Source: Cyanobium sp. Prado107 (GTDB taxonomy: Bacteria; Cyanobacteriota; Cyanobacteriia; PCC-6307; Cyanobiaceae). From it: a DNA stretch of 34,909 nt. The notes beneath the pieces were generated by a model. That model was not told the origin of the DNA, ran no database searches, and was given only the letters and a program-made list of their open reading frames with translations. Shown here piece by piece: positions 1 through 10,704 of this stretch; the stretch's first letter is position 1, and every line of letters begins with the position of its first letter. Position numbers and translations under genes: made by a program. Where the stretch lies: the NCBI GenBank assembly GCA_025454305.1, contig JALOOQ010000004.1, forward strand, positions 1 to 34,909, written 5' to 3'.

Positions 1-34
1 CCGCGTTGATGATCGAGTTGGAGACGATGCTCAT
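1..34 (-). CDS. apcA: Allophycocyanin alpha subunit, N-terminal fragment (cut by window edge)
   Basis: Reading leftward from the ATG at 34, the 11 complete codons give MSIVSNSIINA, which matches the very conserved start of ApcA, the alpha chain of the phycobilisome core protein allophycocyanin. A GAGG sequence (complement of 44-47) lies nine bases before the ATG and could serve as ribosome binding site. The gene follows apcE on the same strand, the usual apcE-apcA-apcB-apcC order, which supports the call. Everything after codon 11 lies outside the window, so chromophore-binding residues cannot be checked. Only the short N-terminus supports the identity, but the match plus context leaves little alternative. 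Confidence 0.85.
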   Translation of the reverse strand, partial: MSIVSNSIINA

Positions 35-310
35 GCAGTTCTGCCTCGAAACAAGCGGTCGCCTTGACGGTGACCGGTATCCGGTGGGTAAGGGAGTGAT
101 CGACTCGCGCCGATCGCCGAATCATTCTGTGGCAACGCCCCTGGCCTCCCCGGAGCACGGTAACAGTTCTTCACGGCATACGGCGAAGTCAGATCCCTTG
201 CAGCGCAAGCGCTTTGGCCTGCATCGCTGATAGTTCCCGCTGGTCACGATTGTTGACGATCCGAGGTGCTCGATTGTTCGGCTGTGTTGACTGATTCAAC
301 GCAGCTGAAC
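35..310 (-). promoter_or_regulatory. Untranslated leader/promoter region of apcA
   Basis: This is the part of the apcE-apcA spacer between the apcE terminator and the apcA start. With the terminator in between, apcA probably has its own promoter here, as is common for highly expressed apcABC transcripts; that is inference. I could not pick a convincing -35/-10 pair. A small inverted repeat ACCGG-TAT-CCGGT lies at 73-85, about 40-50 bases before the apcA ATG, inside the likely leader. A 74-codon open frame at 6-230 on the plus strand runs antisense across the apcA start and resembles nothing known to me; I do not call it a gene. Confidence 0.45.
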
Positions 311-357
311 AACAAAAGAAGCATGATCACTCCGGCCTCTGGCGGGGGTGATCATGC
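311..357 (-). terminator. Rho-independent terminator after apcE
   Basis: Arms GCATGATCAC (321-330) and GTGATCATGC (348-357) form a perfect 10-bp stem, extendable by about three more pairs including one G-U. Read on the minus strand, the stem is followed at once by TTCTTTTGTT (complement of 311-320), a U-rich tail in the right place. It lies about 120 bases past the apcE stop. It would end or attenuate apcE transcription and let apcA be made in excess from its own promoter, which fits phycobilisome stoichiometry: few core-membrane linkers, many allophycocyanins. Confidence 0.85.
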
Positions 358-476
358 ATTGGTGGATCGATCGGCCAGGTGCAGCGGGATCTGATCAGTG
401 GATCTGATCAGGCCTCTGGTTTCAGGGCCCGAACTGCTTCAGAAGCCCGGCTGGATGCCGTGATGGTTGTGCCCGG

Positions 477-3400
477 TTAGATGGCCCCCTTCGGAGAAGG
501 GGTCAGCCCGGCGTTCCCGCCATACAGGGAAGCCGTACGGTTGACCGTCGCCAGGGGGATACCGTCGCTGGTGGTGAGCCCGCGCACATAGGGCACTGTG
601 TCCTGGCCGAAGGCTGCTGCGTAGGCGGGGCTGTTGAGCAGATCGTCGATCGCCGCGACCAGGCCGCGACTCGTGCGCAGAGCCAGGAAACGGCTGGTCT
701 CTGCCGGCTGAGCGGCCCTGCCGAGCAGAGCCAGATGGGCGGCGGTGGCAGCGCGCAGGGGCGCCATGCGGTTCAGCCGTTGCTGGAACAGATCGCTCGC
801 GGCGACCACGGCCACGAATTCGGCGACCGTGAGCTGGTTGTTGCGGAACTGGGACTCGCTGTCCAACAGCCGCTCGGCGGCAAGAGGGATCCGGTTCAGC
901 AACTGGCGGTAGACCGCTTCGATGGCGGTCCGGACGTCCAGCTCAGAGGTGGTGCGCCCCACCTTGAGCGGGCGAGTGAGGCTCTGCCGACGCCTGAAGC
1001 CTTGGGGCTGACCGGGACGCAGGGCCTGGGCCATGGCGGCGCCGGGTTGCTTGGCTGGAACCGCTGCCAGGTTGGTGCTGACGGTCTTGCTCCAGATCCC
1101 CGCCACGGGTGCAGGAGCAGCCGAGGGTCGGATCCCTGCGCCGCCTGGGGTGCTCCAGAAGGCCTTGGCTTCATCCGCTCGCCAGCGGCGGCTGGGAGGT
1201 GGGCTGGTGCGGAGACTGCCCGGGCCTGTGCTCCTGGCTGGAGATGCGGGAGCGGCTGCGGCGCCTCCGGCGATCTTGGCGGTCCAGACGCCGCGGATCA
1301 CGGTGCGCCGGTCCGGCAGGTTGCGCGGGGTGATGTCGGCGGTGGTGCGCAGTGTCTGGTCGGCTCGCGTCTCGGGGCGCTGACGGCCGGAGGGGTCGAC
1401 GTAGCGACTCGCATCGAAGCCCGGGTTGAGGCCAGGCACCTTGCGGGCGTTGCGGTCGCCTGCTGTGATGAAGCGCTCGTAGGGAACGGTGTCCTCGCCG
1501 AAGCAGTCGTTGTATTCCCGGCTGTTGAGCATCCGGTCGACCACGCCGTAGAAGCCGGAACGGGCAGCGGTGTCGAAGTAGGCGTCGATCTCCCAGCGCC
1601 CGAAGGTGGGGCGACCGAGCAGGCGCCGGTGCATCACCTCGATGGCCTTGGTGATGTAGAGGCCGCTCCAGTAGCGGCGCCGGAAGGCGGCACTTCGGGC
1701 CACCTGGCGCACGAATTCGCGCAGGCTGATGTCGCCGTTCTCAAGCTTGATTTCCTCAACCTTGTTGCGCTCGCCGGCATAGCCGGCGTTGCCGAGCACC
1801 TGCACATACACGGCGTTGATCACGGCCTGGGTGCTGCTCTCGGTGCCCCGGACGCTGGGCTGGCCGCCCCGGCGGGGGACGGAGTTGCCGCCGGTGGCGA
1901 TCTGCTGCAGGCGCACAACCTTGGGGCCCACCCGGCGCGGCGTGGCCCGGCGGAATCCGGGGCTGTCCATCTGGCCGGGCTGGGCCATGCCGTTGCCGAT
2001 CAGGATGCGGCGGGTGTCGTAGCTGAAGGGCGCCGGTCTGGTGGCCACCTTCGCCGTGCCGGAGGGGAAGATGGCCCCGTAGGTGAGGGCCAGGGGGTCG
2101 TTGCCACCTCCGTAGGGATGCTGGTCGGCCAGGGGCTGGCGGTAGGACGCGTAGAGCGTCACATACTGGGGAGCACCCTCGAAGGGAGCGCTGAAGCGGA
2201 ACAGCTTGCGGTTGCTTCCCCAGCCGGCGCTCTCCTGAGCCTCCTCACCGAGGTCGCGCAGGAAGGGAACCGTCTCCTCCCCGAACACCCTGGCGTATTC
2301 CATGGAGTTCACCAGGGAGTCCACCAGCCCCGGCAGTCCCTGCTCGCTGACGATGTCGAAGTAGCGGGTGAACTCCTCCCGGGAGCTGATGCCGCGCCCC
2401 AGGAAGTGCCGGAACGCCAGCTCCACCGCGCGGCTGTTGGAGAAGCGGCCGTAGAACTGCTTTTGATAGTCCTTGCTGCGACCGAGGGCGCGGATGAATT
2501 CGCGCATCGAGATCTGGCCCTGGCGCGCCTGGGTGGCCTCCACCGGACACACCTCCAGGCTGTAGCCCTTGACGATGTCCCGCTCGAACACCTGCCGGTA
2601 GGCGGCCCGGATCACCTCGGCCTTCTGGGCCCCGGTCATGTTGGGCTTCATGATGAAGCGCTGGGCCTTGCCCTGGGCGCCGAGGGCGTAGGTGGCGGGC
2701 AGTTGCAGCCCCTGGTTGACGCTGCTGCCGAGGCGCTGGCGGGCTGACGGGGTGGGGATCGCCAGCTCCGCGATCAGCACGTTGAAGTACTGGATGACCA
2801 GGGCGCGGGTCTCAGGCTCGTCCTTGAACAGGCCGGCGGCCGCGGCTCGCATCTCCTGCAGGGCAACATTGGTGGCCGCCAGGGAACAGGCCTTCTCGAG
2901 CACATCGCGCAGGCCGCGGGTGTTCACGGCGAGAATGCTGGGGTCGCCCGCCACCAGGGCATAGCCCACGTAGCGCAGGAACCAGGCCAGGTCGCGGATC
3001 GACTTCTTCATCCGCGCCGTGCCGTAGCGTCCGACGGCGATCGGGCTGAAGCCCGAAGGCAGGACGACGCGCACGTCGGCATCGCCGCCGGCACCCTCCA
3101 GCAGCCGGCCGATCAGATTGCCGCGAGCGCTGCCGGCCGCCGTGCCCACGAAGGTCTGCACCGAGCGCTGGAAGGCCGCCTGGTCCGCCGCCAGAGGTGC
3201 GCTCTCGGCTGCGCCGGCAGGCGTGAGGGGCGAGTCCAGGTACGAGAGGGGGGTGCCGCCCGAGAAGATGCGGTTGGCGGCCTTGGCCACGATGAATTCC
3301 GCGTTGGCCGTGATCCGCCGGGCGGCCTCAACGCGGCGCTGGCCGCTCTGGAAGAAGATGATGAGGTTGTCCAGTTCGCCCCCGTCGGGGAAGCGATCCT

Positions 3401-3500
3401 CCTGTTCCGCCTGACGGACGCTGGACAGCGGCAGGGTGTCGTAGCGCTGGGGAGCAACCCTGGTGCTGCCGCTGCTGCCGCTGCTGGCGGTCACGGTCAT
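477..3500 (-). CDS. apcE: Phycobilisome core-membrane linker ApcE (Lcm)
   Basis: ApcE organises the allophycocyanin cylinders of the phycobilisome core, ties the core to the thylakoid membrane and is a terminal energy emitter. The 1007-aa product starts with a phycobiliprotein-like domain (about 15-250) containing a loop insertion (about 85-145) and Cys205 (in EKACS) at the position of the bilin-binding cysteine. Three linker repeats (REP, PF00427) follow at about 285-420, 555-685 and 855-975, each ending in a GxDTVPY/GEETVPF-type motif. Three REPs are the number known from tricylindrical cores. The arm between REP2 and REP3 (about 700-850) is rich in Ala, Pro, Ser and Arg and probably disordered. 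I chose ATG 3500 (MTVTASSG, the usual ApcE start); an upstream in-frame TTG at 3527 would add nine residues. apcA follows downstream. Confidence 0.97.
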   Translation of the reverse strand: MTVTASSGSSGSTRVAPQRYDTLPLSSVRQAEQEDRFPDGGELDNLIIFFQSGQRRVEAARRITANAEFIVAKAANRIFSGGTPLSYLDSPLTPAGAAESAPLAADQAAFQRSVQTFVGTAAGSARGNLIGRLLEGAGGDADVRVVLPSGFSPIAVGRYGTARMKKSIRDLAWFLRYVGYALVAGDPSILAVNTRGLRDVLEKACSLAATNVALQEMRAAAAGLFKDEPETRALVIQYFNVLIAELAIPTPSARQRLGSSVNQGLQLPATYALGAQGKAQRFIMKPNMTGAQKAEVIRAAYRQVFERDIVKGYSLEVCPVEATQARQGQISMREFIRALGRSKDYQKQFYGRFSNSRAVELAFRHFLGRGISSREEFTRYFDIVSEQGLPGLVDSLVNSMEYARVFGEETVPFLRDLGEEAQESAGWGSNRKLFRFSAPFEGAPQYVTLYASYRQPLADQHPYGGGNDPLALTYGAIFPSGTAKVATRPAPFSYDTRRILIGNGMAQPGQMDSPGFRRATPRRVGPKVVRLQQIATGGNSVPRRGGQPSVRGTESSTQAVINAVYVQVLGNAGYAGERNKVEEIKLENGDISLREFVRQVARSAAFRRRYWSGLYITKAIEVMHRRLLGRPTFGRWEIDAYFDTAARSGFYGVVDRMLNSREYNDCFGEDTVPYERFITAGDRNARKVPGLNPGFDASRYVDPSGRQRPETRADQTLRTTADITPRNLPDRRTVIRGVWTAKIAGGAAAAPASPARSTGPGSLRTSPPPSRRWRADEAKAFWSTPGGAGIRPSAAPAPVAGIWSKTVSTNLAAVPAKQPGAAMAQALRPGQPQGFRRRQSLTRPLKVGRTTSELDVRTAIEAVYRQLLNRIPLAAERLLDSESQFRNNQLTVAEFVAVVAASDLFQQRLNRMAPLRAATAAHLALLGRAAQPAETSRFLALRTSRGLVAAIDDLLNSPAYAAAFGQDTVPYVRGLTTSDGIPLATVNRTASLYGGNAGLTPSPKGAI

Positions 3501-3625
3501 TGACGAGAGCGAACCGGGCTGGGCCAACTTACGGCTGGCCCCTCAGGGCCCTGGGAGGGCATGAACAAATGTTTGCAGCGCCGGCGCTGCCGCCGTGAAA
3601 TGCTCCATCCAGCGATCCAGCAGCC
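3501..3625. promoter_or_regulatory. Divergent apcE / methyltransferase intergenic region with palindromes
   Basis: The 125 bases between the divergent starts must carry the apcE promoter. They hold a perfect 16-bp palindrome (GCAGCGCCGGCGCTGC, 3575-3590) and an inverted repeat GGGCCA/TGGCCC (3521-3526 with 3536-3541) that would form a hairpin in the apcE 5' leader. No clear -10 or -35 could be assigned. The palindrome could be a dimeric regulator site or chance in GC-rich DNA; nothing here decides. Confidence 0.4.
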
Positions 3626-4825
3626 GTGCCAGCCAGCGATGCCGCCACCCCGGTGGTGAGTGCCTTCTACGACCGCTTCCCCTACCCTGCCGATCCGCTT
3701 CAGGACGGTCCGCCGCCCGGATACAACTGGCGCTGGTGCGTGGACAGCGCCCGCGCCTTCAGCGTCGGGGCCCTGCCGCCGCCACCTCCCGGAGGGACGC
3801 GCCGCTGGCGGATCCTCGACGCGGGCTGCGGCACCGGCGTGAGCACCGATTACCTGTGCCACCTCAATCCCGGATCGACCGTGCTGGCGGTGGACATCAG
3901 CGCGGGGGCCCTGGAGGTGGCGCGGGAACGGACCCGCCGCTCCGGAGCAGCCGCCGTCGTGGACGATCTGCGGATCGAACGGCGCAGCCTCCTGGATCTG
4001 GCGGGTGAAGGTTCATTCGACTACATCAATTCCGTCGGGGTGCTCCACCATCTGCGCGAGCCGCAGGCAGGGCTGCGGGCGCTCGCCGACCTCCTGCGGC
4101 CCGGCGGGCTCCTTCACCTGTTCCTGTATGCCGACGGCGGCCGCTGGGAGATCCATCGCGTTCAGCGCAGCCTCAGCCGTCTCGGGGTGGGCAGCGATGC
4201 GGACGGCCTGCGGCTGGGACGGCAGCTCTTCTCCGACCTGCCCGAGCACAACCGGCTGCGGCGTCACCATGAGCAGCGCTGGGCCCTGGACACGGCGGCC
4301 GACGCCAACTTCGCCGATATGTACCTGCACCCCCAGGAGAGCAGCTACGACATCCCTGGCCTGCTGGCCTTCGTGGCCAGCGCCGATCTGGAGTTCGCCG
4401 GATTCTCCAATCCCCAGGTGTGGGATCCGGCCCGGCTCCTCAGCGGTGAATTGCTGGAACGCGCCCTGGCGCTGCCGGACCCCCACCGCTGGGCCCTGGT
4501 GGAGGACCTTGACCCGGACATCAGTCACTTCGAATTCTTTCTCGCCAGACCACCACTGCCGCGGCCCGACTGGAGCGACGATGGCGTCCTGCTGGCCGCC
4601 CGTGCTCAGCGCAACCGCTGCCTCTGGGGTTGGCCGTCCACGGACCTGCTCGGCCCCGACCTCATGCCCCTGACCATCGAGGCGCAGGATCTGGCTCTGG
4701 TGCAGGCCGTCGAGGCGGCCCCGGCATGTCCTCTGGGGAGCCTGGAGCTGAACCAGGACCCGGCGGAGCGCTGCGTGCGGATCCGCCGCCTGATGGGACT
4801 GGGGGTGCTGCAGCTGGTGGCTTAA
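3626..4825 (+). CDS. Class I SAM-dependent methyltransferase
   Basis: The 399-aa product has a Rossmann-type SAM-binding core. Motif I is DAGCGTG (65-71), followed by an acidic residue at the end of strand 2 (VLAVDIS, Asp90) and a VGVLHHL segment typical of motif IV. The N-terminus carries an aromatic stretch, FYDRFPYPADPL (14-25), and about 200 residues follow the core without a family I recognise. The substrate cannot be told; small-molecule or protein methylation is possible. The start is GTG 3626 and no better start is visible. It lies upstream of and on the same strand as the ATP synthase operon, 40 bases before atpI, so it may be co-transcribed with it; a role in ATP synthase function is only a guess. 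Confidence 0.85.
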   Translation: MPASDAATPVVSAFYDRFPYPADPLQDGPPPGYNWRWCVDSARAFSVGALPPPPPGGTRRWRILDAGCGTGVSTDYLCHLNPGSTVLAVDISAGALEVARERTRRSGAAAVVDDLRIERRSLLDLAGEGSFDYINSVGVLHHLREPQAGLRALADLLRPGGLLHLFLYADGGRWEIHRVQRSLSRLGVGSDADGLRLGRQLFSDLPEHNRLRRHHEQRWALDTAADANFADMYLHPQESSYDIPGLLAFVASADLEFAGFSNPQVWDPARLLSGELLERALALPDPHRWALVEDLDPDISHFEFFLARPPLPRPDWSDDGVLLAARAQRNRCLWGWPSTDLLGPDLMPLTIEAQDLALVQAVEAAPACPLGSLELNQDPAERCVRIRRLMGLGVLQLVA

Positions 4826-4865
4826 CGCTCCGTGATAAGTTGCGCGGGCTTTACGACACCGGCGC

Positions 4866-5315
4866 TTGCAGGCCACCACAGCCGCCACTGCCGCCCCAGC
4901 CGACACCGGCAATCCCAGTGACCGGCACAGGCTCCCAGTGCCTGCAGGTGATTCATCCACCCCGTGCGAGTCGACGGCGGATGCCGAGTACGGACGCCTT
5001 CAGGGCCGACTGCTCCTGGCCACCCTCATCGTCACGGTGCTGGCCACGGCCATCTGCTGGCCCGCCTTCGGAGGAGTTGCCGCCCGAAGCCTGCTTCTGG
5101 GTGGATGCTGCGGGCTGCTCTATCTGCGCCTTCTGGCCAGAAGCGTCGCTCGGATCGGTCCCGAGTCGCGCTCCCTGGGACGCTTCCAGATCGTCGTACC
5201 CGCCCTGCTGGTGGTGGCTGCCGCGCGCATCCCCGCCATCGAACTGTTGCCGGCTCTTGCCGGTTTTGTTCTCTACAAACCGGCCCTGCTCCTGCAGGCC
5301 ATCCTTGCCCCCTGA
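4866..5315 (+). CDS. atpI: ATP synthase subunit I (AtpI)
   Basis: A small membrane protein of 149 aa (or 125 aa from GTG 4938) at the head of the F-type ATP synthase operon. After a hydrophilic, Pro/Ala/Thr-rich N-terminus of about 45 residues it shows roughly four hydrophobic segments. AtpI proteins help c-ring assembly and are not part of the finished enzyme. Sequence conservation in this family is low, so the call rests on membrane topology, size and position just before atpB. The TTG at 4866 gives the longest reading; GTG 4938 would drop the low-complexity N-terminus and is a plausible true start. Its stop lies 14 bases before the atpB start. Confidence 0.85.
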   Translation: MQATTAATAAPADTGNPSDRHRLPVPAGDSSTPCESTADAEYGRLQGRLLLATLIVTVLATAICWPAFGGVAARSLLLGGCCGLLYLRLLARSVARIGPESRSLGRFQIVVPALLVVAAARIPAIELLPALAGFVLYKPALLLQAILAP

Positions 5316-5329
5316 ACCAACCGCATCCC

Positions 5330-6058
5330 ATGGTTCCTTTGCCCCTCGCCCTTCCGTTCGCCGAACTGGAGGTGGGTCAGCAGTTCTATTGGCAACTCGG
5401 TCGCCTTCACCTGCACGGCCAGGTGTTTCTCAGTTCATGGGTGGTGATCGGAGCCCTGCTGGCCCTGGTGGTGCTCGGCAGCCGAAAGATGGAGCGGGAT
5501 CCCCGCGGTCTGCAGAACCTGCTGGAGTTTCTCTGGACCTACATCCGTGATCTGGCCCGGGAGCAGATCGGCGAGAAGGCCTATCGCGACTGGTTGCCGT
5601 TCATCGGCACCCTGTTCCTGTTCATTTTCGTCTGCAACTGGGGTGGAGCCCTGATCCCCTGGAAGATCATCGAGCTCCCCAACGGTGAGCTGGGCGCACC
5701 CACCGCAGACATCAACACCACGGTGGCCATGGCACTGCTGGTGTCGCTCTCCTATTTCTATGCGGGCCTCAGTCGCAAGGGCCTGCGCTATTTCGAGTAC
5801 TACGTGGAGCCCACGCCGATCATGCTCCCCTTCAAGATCATCGAGGATTTCACAAAGCCCCTGTCGCTCTCCTTCCGTCTCTTCGGCAACATCCTTGCCG
5901 ACGAACTGGTGGTGGCGGTGCTGGCTTTCCTGGTACCGGTGATCGTTCCCCTCCCAGCCATGTTCCTGGGCCTCTTCACCAGTGCCATCCAGGCTCTGAT
6001 CTTTGCCACGCTCGCAGCCAATTACATCGGCGAAGCGGTGCACGAGGAACATCACTGA
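5330..6058 (+). CDS. atpB: F0F1 ATP synthase subunit a
   Basis: Subunit a (242 aa) forms the proton half-channels next to the c-ring in the thylakoid membrane. The segment [16 protein letters not shown] contains the essential arginine (Arg183) and the family asparagine (Asn187). Five to six hydrophobic helices are visible, with the conserved [16 protein letters not shown] region after the first. ATG 5330 gives the usual cyanobacterial length; the same frame stays open upstream to 4964, but that part is the shadow of atpI. A 175-nt spacer with three inverted repeats separates it from the c-subunit gene. Confidence 0.97.
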   Translation: MVPLPLALPFAELEVGQQFYWQLGRLHLHGQVFLSSWVVIGALLALVVLGSRKMERDPRGLQNLLEFLWTYIRDLAREQIGEKAYRDWLPFIGTLFLFIFVCNWGGALIPWKIIELPNGELGAPTADINTTVAMALLVSLSYFYAGLSRKGLRYFEYYVEPTPIMLPFKIIEDFTKPLSLSFRLFGNILADELVVAVLAFLVPVIVPLPAMFLGLFTSAIQALIFATLAANYIGEAVHEEHH

Positions 6059-6482
<424 letters not shown>

Positions 6483-6493
6483 TCCTGCACATC

Positions 6494-6515
6494 GGGGGCG
6501 ACTGACTTCGCCCCC
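6494..6515 (+). other. Intercistronic hairpin after the c-subunit gene
   Basis: GGGGGCGA (6494-6501) and TCGCCCCC (6508-6515) form a perfect 8-bp GC-rich stem with a 6-nt loop, 11 bases past the c-subunit stop. The following bases (TTCGTGAC) are not U-rich, so full termination is unlikely. It may protect the upstream message from 3' exonucleases or act as a weak attenuator. Confidence 0.65.
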
Positions 6516-6555
6516 TTCGTGACTGCTCAACCGTCCCACCGGCGATCCCTTCCCC

Positions 6556-7047
6556 ATGACCAGCTGGCTCCTGCTCGCCACAGCCGACGCCGTCACCGGC
6601 GCTGCGTCCCGCTCCCAGGAGGGAGGTCTCTTTGACCTTGATGCCACCCTGCCGCTGATGGCGGTGCAGGTGGTGCTCCTCACCTTCATTCTCAACGCCC
6701 TGTTCTTCCGCCCGGTCGGTCGAGCTGTGGAGGAGCGTGAGGGCTACATCAACACCAGCCGAGCTGAGGCCAAGCAGAAGCTTGCCCAGACCGAGCGACT
6801 TGCGGCTGACCTGTCCGAACAGCTGCGCGGGGCCCGTCAGGACGCTCAGAAGCTGATCGTGGAAGCCGAGCAGGAGGCGGACAAGCTCTACCGCGAGGCC
6901 CTGGCCACGGCCCAGGCCGAGGCCATCACGGTCCGTGAGCAGGCCCGTCGCCAGATCGAGTCAGAGAAGGAACAGGCCCTCGCTTCCCTCAAGGCTGACG
7001 CCGATCGTCTCGGCGCCCTCATCGTCGATCGTCTGCTCGCCGCCTGA
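6556..7047 (+). CDS. atpF2: F0F1 ATP synthase subunit b' (b-prime)
   Basis: Photosynthetic bacteria build the peripheral stator stalk from b and b'. The 163-aa product has an N-terminal extension of about 33 residues, one membrane helix (about 34-54, [20 protein letters not shown]) followed by the conserved [10 protein letters not shown], and then a long charged coiled coil rich in Ala, Glu, Gln and Lys. Gene order c-b'-b-delta confirms which b-type subunit it is. Its stop TGA shares one base with the ATG of the next gene (7047), suggesting coupled translation of the two stalk partners. Confidence 0.95.
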   Translation: MTSWLLLATADAVTGAASRSQEGGLFDLDATLPLMAVQVVLLTFILNALFFRPVGRAVEEREGYINTSRAEAKQKLAQTERLAADLSEQLRGARQDAQKLIVEAEQEADKLYREALATAQAEAITVREQARRQIESEKEQALASLKADADRLGALIVDRLLAA

Positions 7048-7577
7048 TGAGTTTCTCCACCTCTTTCACCGCACTGTTCGCCCACCACGGCGGCTTCGGT
7101 CTCAACCTCAATCCTCTGGAGACCAACCTGATCAACCTGGTCATCGTGATCGGGGTTCTGGTCTGGTTCCTCCGGGGTTTTCTGGGCGGGATCCTGGAAC
7201 GCCGCAGGCAAGCCATCCTGGCCGACCTCTCGGAAGCCGAGCGGCGCCTTCAGTCGGCCACTGCGGCCCTCACCCAGGCCCAGCAGGATCTGGCCGCCGC
7301 TCGTCAGAAGGCCGAGCAGATCCGCCAGGAGGGACAGACCCGTGCCCATGCGGTGCGGGTCGAGAGCCAGCAGCGCACCATCGAGGAGATGGCCCGGCTC
7401 AAGGAAGATGCCACCGCCGATCTCAAGGCCGAGGCGTCCCGGGTCACGACCCTCCTGCGGCGCGAAGCAGCCCGGCAGGCGATCGAACAGGCCCTGGGCG
7501 CCCTGCCCGGCAAGCTTGATGAGACAGCACAGGCCCGACTCATCGATCAGTCCATCCAGACCCTGGGGAACGCCTGA
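7047..7577 (+). CDS. atpF: F0F1 ATP synthase subunit b
   Basis: The second stator stalk subunit, 176 aa. It has a membrane helix (about 27-48, TNLINLVIVIGVLVWFLRGFL) followed by GGILERRRQAI, the usual juxtamembrane motif of cyanobacterial and plastid b, then a long alpha-helical coiled coil. Start and stop codons each overlap the neighbouring gene by one base (TGATG at both ends), so b', b and delta form a tightly coupled trio. Confidence 0.96.
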   Translation: MSFSTSFTALFAHHGGFGLNLNPLETNLINLVIVIGVLVWFLRGFLGGILERRRQAILADLSEAERRLQSATAALTQAQQDLAAARQKAEQIRQEGQTRAHAVRVESQQRTIEEMARLKEDATADLKAEASRVTTLLRREAARQAIEQALGALPGKLDETAQARLIDQSIQTLGNA

Positions 7578-8125
7578 TGCCACTGCTGAACACCATCGCC
7601 ACCCCCTACGCCGAGGCCCTTCTCCAGATCACCGAGGCGCGGCAGGAGACGGACGCCGTGGCCCTGGAGGTGAGAGACCTTCTGGCCATCTGGGATGCCA
7701 CGCCCGAGCTGCGAGCGGCCATGAGATCTCCGGTGCTGGAGCCGGAAGCCAAGAAGGCTGCGCTGATGGCTCTGTTCGCCGAGCAGACCAGCCCTTCCCT
7801 CCAGAACCTGCTCAAGCTGCTGGCCGACCGTCAGCGCACGCCGGTGCTGGATTCAGTGCTGCAGCGCTTCCTGGAGCTCTACCGCCAGCTGCGCGACATC
7901 ACCTTCGCCAGGGTCACCTCCGCCACTCCCCTCAGTGAGGAGCAGCAGAGCCAGCTCAACGCCAGAGTGCGCTCGATCGCCGGCAGCAAGGCCGTTGAGT
8001 TGGACCTCACGGTTGATCCCTCGCTGATCGGGGGCTTCATCGTGAGCATGGGATCCCAGGTCATCGACGCCAGCCTCTCAGGGCAGGTTCGTCGCCTGGG
8101 TCTCGCCCTGGCCAAGGCCAGCTAG
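7577..8125 (+). CDS. atpH: F0F1 ATP synthase subunit delta
   Basis: The delta (OSCP-like) subunit of 182 aa joins the b/b' stalk to the top of the alpha3beta3 head. The N-terminal helical domain begins with IATPYAEALLQITE, equivalent to the ...YAxAL.. signature of the family. The C-terminal end carries the signature DPSLIGGFIVSMGSQVIDASLSGQVRRL. It overlaps atpF by one base and is followed by a 95-nt gap before atpA. Confidence 0.96.
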   Translation: MPLLNTIATPYAEALLQITEARQETDAVALEVRDLLAIWDATPELRAAMRSPVLEPEAKKAALMALFAEQTSPSLQNLLKLLADRQRTPVLDSVLQRFLELYRQLRDITFARVTSATPLSEEQQSQLNARVRSIAGSKAVELDLTVDPSLIGGFIVSMGSQVIDASLSGQVRRLGLALAKAS

Positions 8126-9738
<1,613 letters not shown>

Positions 9739-9750
9739 GGAACTGAGCCG

Positions 9751-10704
9751 ATGGCGAACCTCAAGGAAATCCGCGACCGCATCAGTTCGGTCAAGAACAC
9801 TCGGAAGATCACCGAGGCCATGCGCCTCGTGGCGGCAGCCAAGGTGCGCCGTGCCCAGGAACAGGTGCTGCGCAGCCGGCCCTTCGCTGACCGCCTGGCG
9901 CGGGTGCTGGAAAACCTTCAGTCCCGCATCGGCTTCACCGATCTCGATGTGCCCCTGCTCACCGATCGCCCCGTCGAGTGCATCACCCTGCTGGCGGTGA
10001 CCGGCGACCGTGGCCTCTGCGGGGGCTACAACGCCAACATCATCAAGCGCACCGAGCAGCGTCACGCCGAACTCTCTGGCCAGGGCTTCAAGGTGGATCT
10101 GGTGCTGATCGGGCGAAAGGCGATCAGCTATTTCCAGAACCGTTCTGACACCTACACAGTGCGGGCCACCTTCACGGGCCTCGAGCAGGTGCCGAATGCC
10201 GAGGAGGCCCGTGGCATCGCCAACGAAATCCTTGCCGAATTTCTCTCCGGATCCTGTGATCGTGTGGAGATCATCTACACCAAGTTCATCAACCTGGTGA
10301 GCTCCCAGCCGGTGATTCAGACCCTGCTCCCCCTCGATCCTCAGGGAATCGCGGCGCCGGAGGATGAGATCTTCCGACTCACCACCCGCGAAGGCCGCCT
10401 CGTCGTGGAGCCTGGAACGCAGCCGAATCCGGAGCCCAACCTCCCCTCGGACATCGTCTTCGAGCAGAGCCCCGAGCAACTGCTCGATGCGCTGCTGCCC
10501 CTCTATGTCCAGAACCAGCTGCTGCGCTCCCTCCAGGAGGCGGCCGCATCGGAGCTGGCCAGCCGGATGACGGCCATGAACAACGCCAGCGACAACGCCA
10601 AGGCGTTGGCCAAGACCCTCACCCTCGACTACAACAAGGCCCGCCAGGCGGCCATCACCCAGGAGATCCTGGAGGTGGTGGGCGGAGCCTCGGCGATGGC
10701 CTGA
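9751..10704 (+). CDS. atpG: F0F1 ATP synthase subunit gamma
   Basis: The central rotor shaft, 317 aa. The N-terminal helix ([20 protein letters not shown]) and the C-terminal helix (ending [18 protein letters not shown]) are classical. Between them lies an extra segment at about residues 198-232, which matches the insertion found in cyanobacterial and chloroplast gamma but lacks the paired cysteines of the redox-regulated plant form. The only cysteines are elsewhere (78, 90, 169). It is the last atp gene of this operon; a 73-bp palindrome follows. Confidence 0.97.
   Translation: MANLKEIRDRISSVKNTRKITEAMRLVAAAKVRRAQEQVLRSRPFADRLARVLENLQSRIGFTDLDVPLLTDRPVECITLLAVTGDRGLCGGYNANIIKRTEQRHAELSGQGFKVDLVLIGRKAISYFQNRSDTYTVRATFTGLEQVPNAEEARGIANEILAEFLSGSCDRVEIIYTKFINLVSSQPVIQTLLPLDPQGIAAPEDEIFRLTTREGRLVVEPGTQPNPEPNLPSDIVFEQSPEQLLDALLPLYVQNQLLRSLQEAAASELASRMTAMNNASDNAKALAKTLTLDYNKARQAAITQEILEVVGGASAMA

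Noticed and set aside
6-230. 74-codon open frame on the plus strand at the window start
   Set aside because: It is antisense to the apcA start and its leader, and the product resembles no family.
735-2747. 670-codon frame antisense to apcE
   Set aside because: Opposite three conserved REP domains; no recognisable fold.
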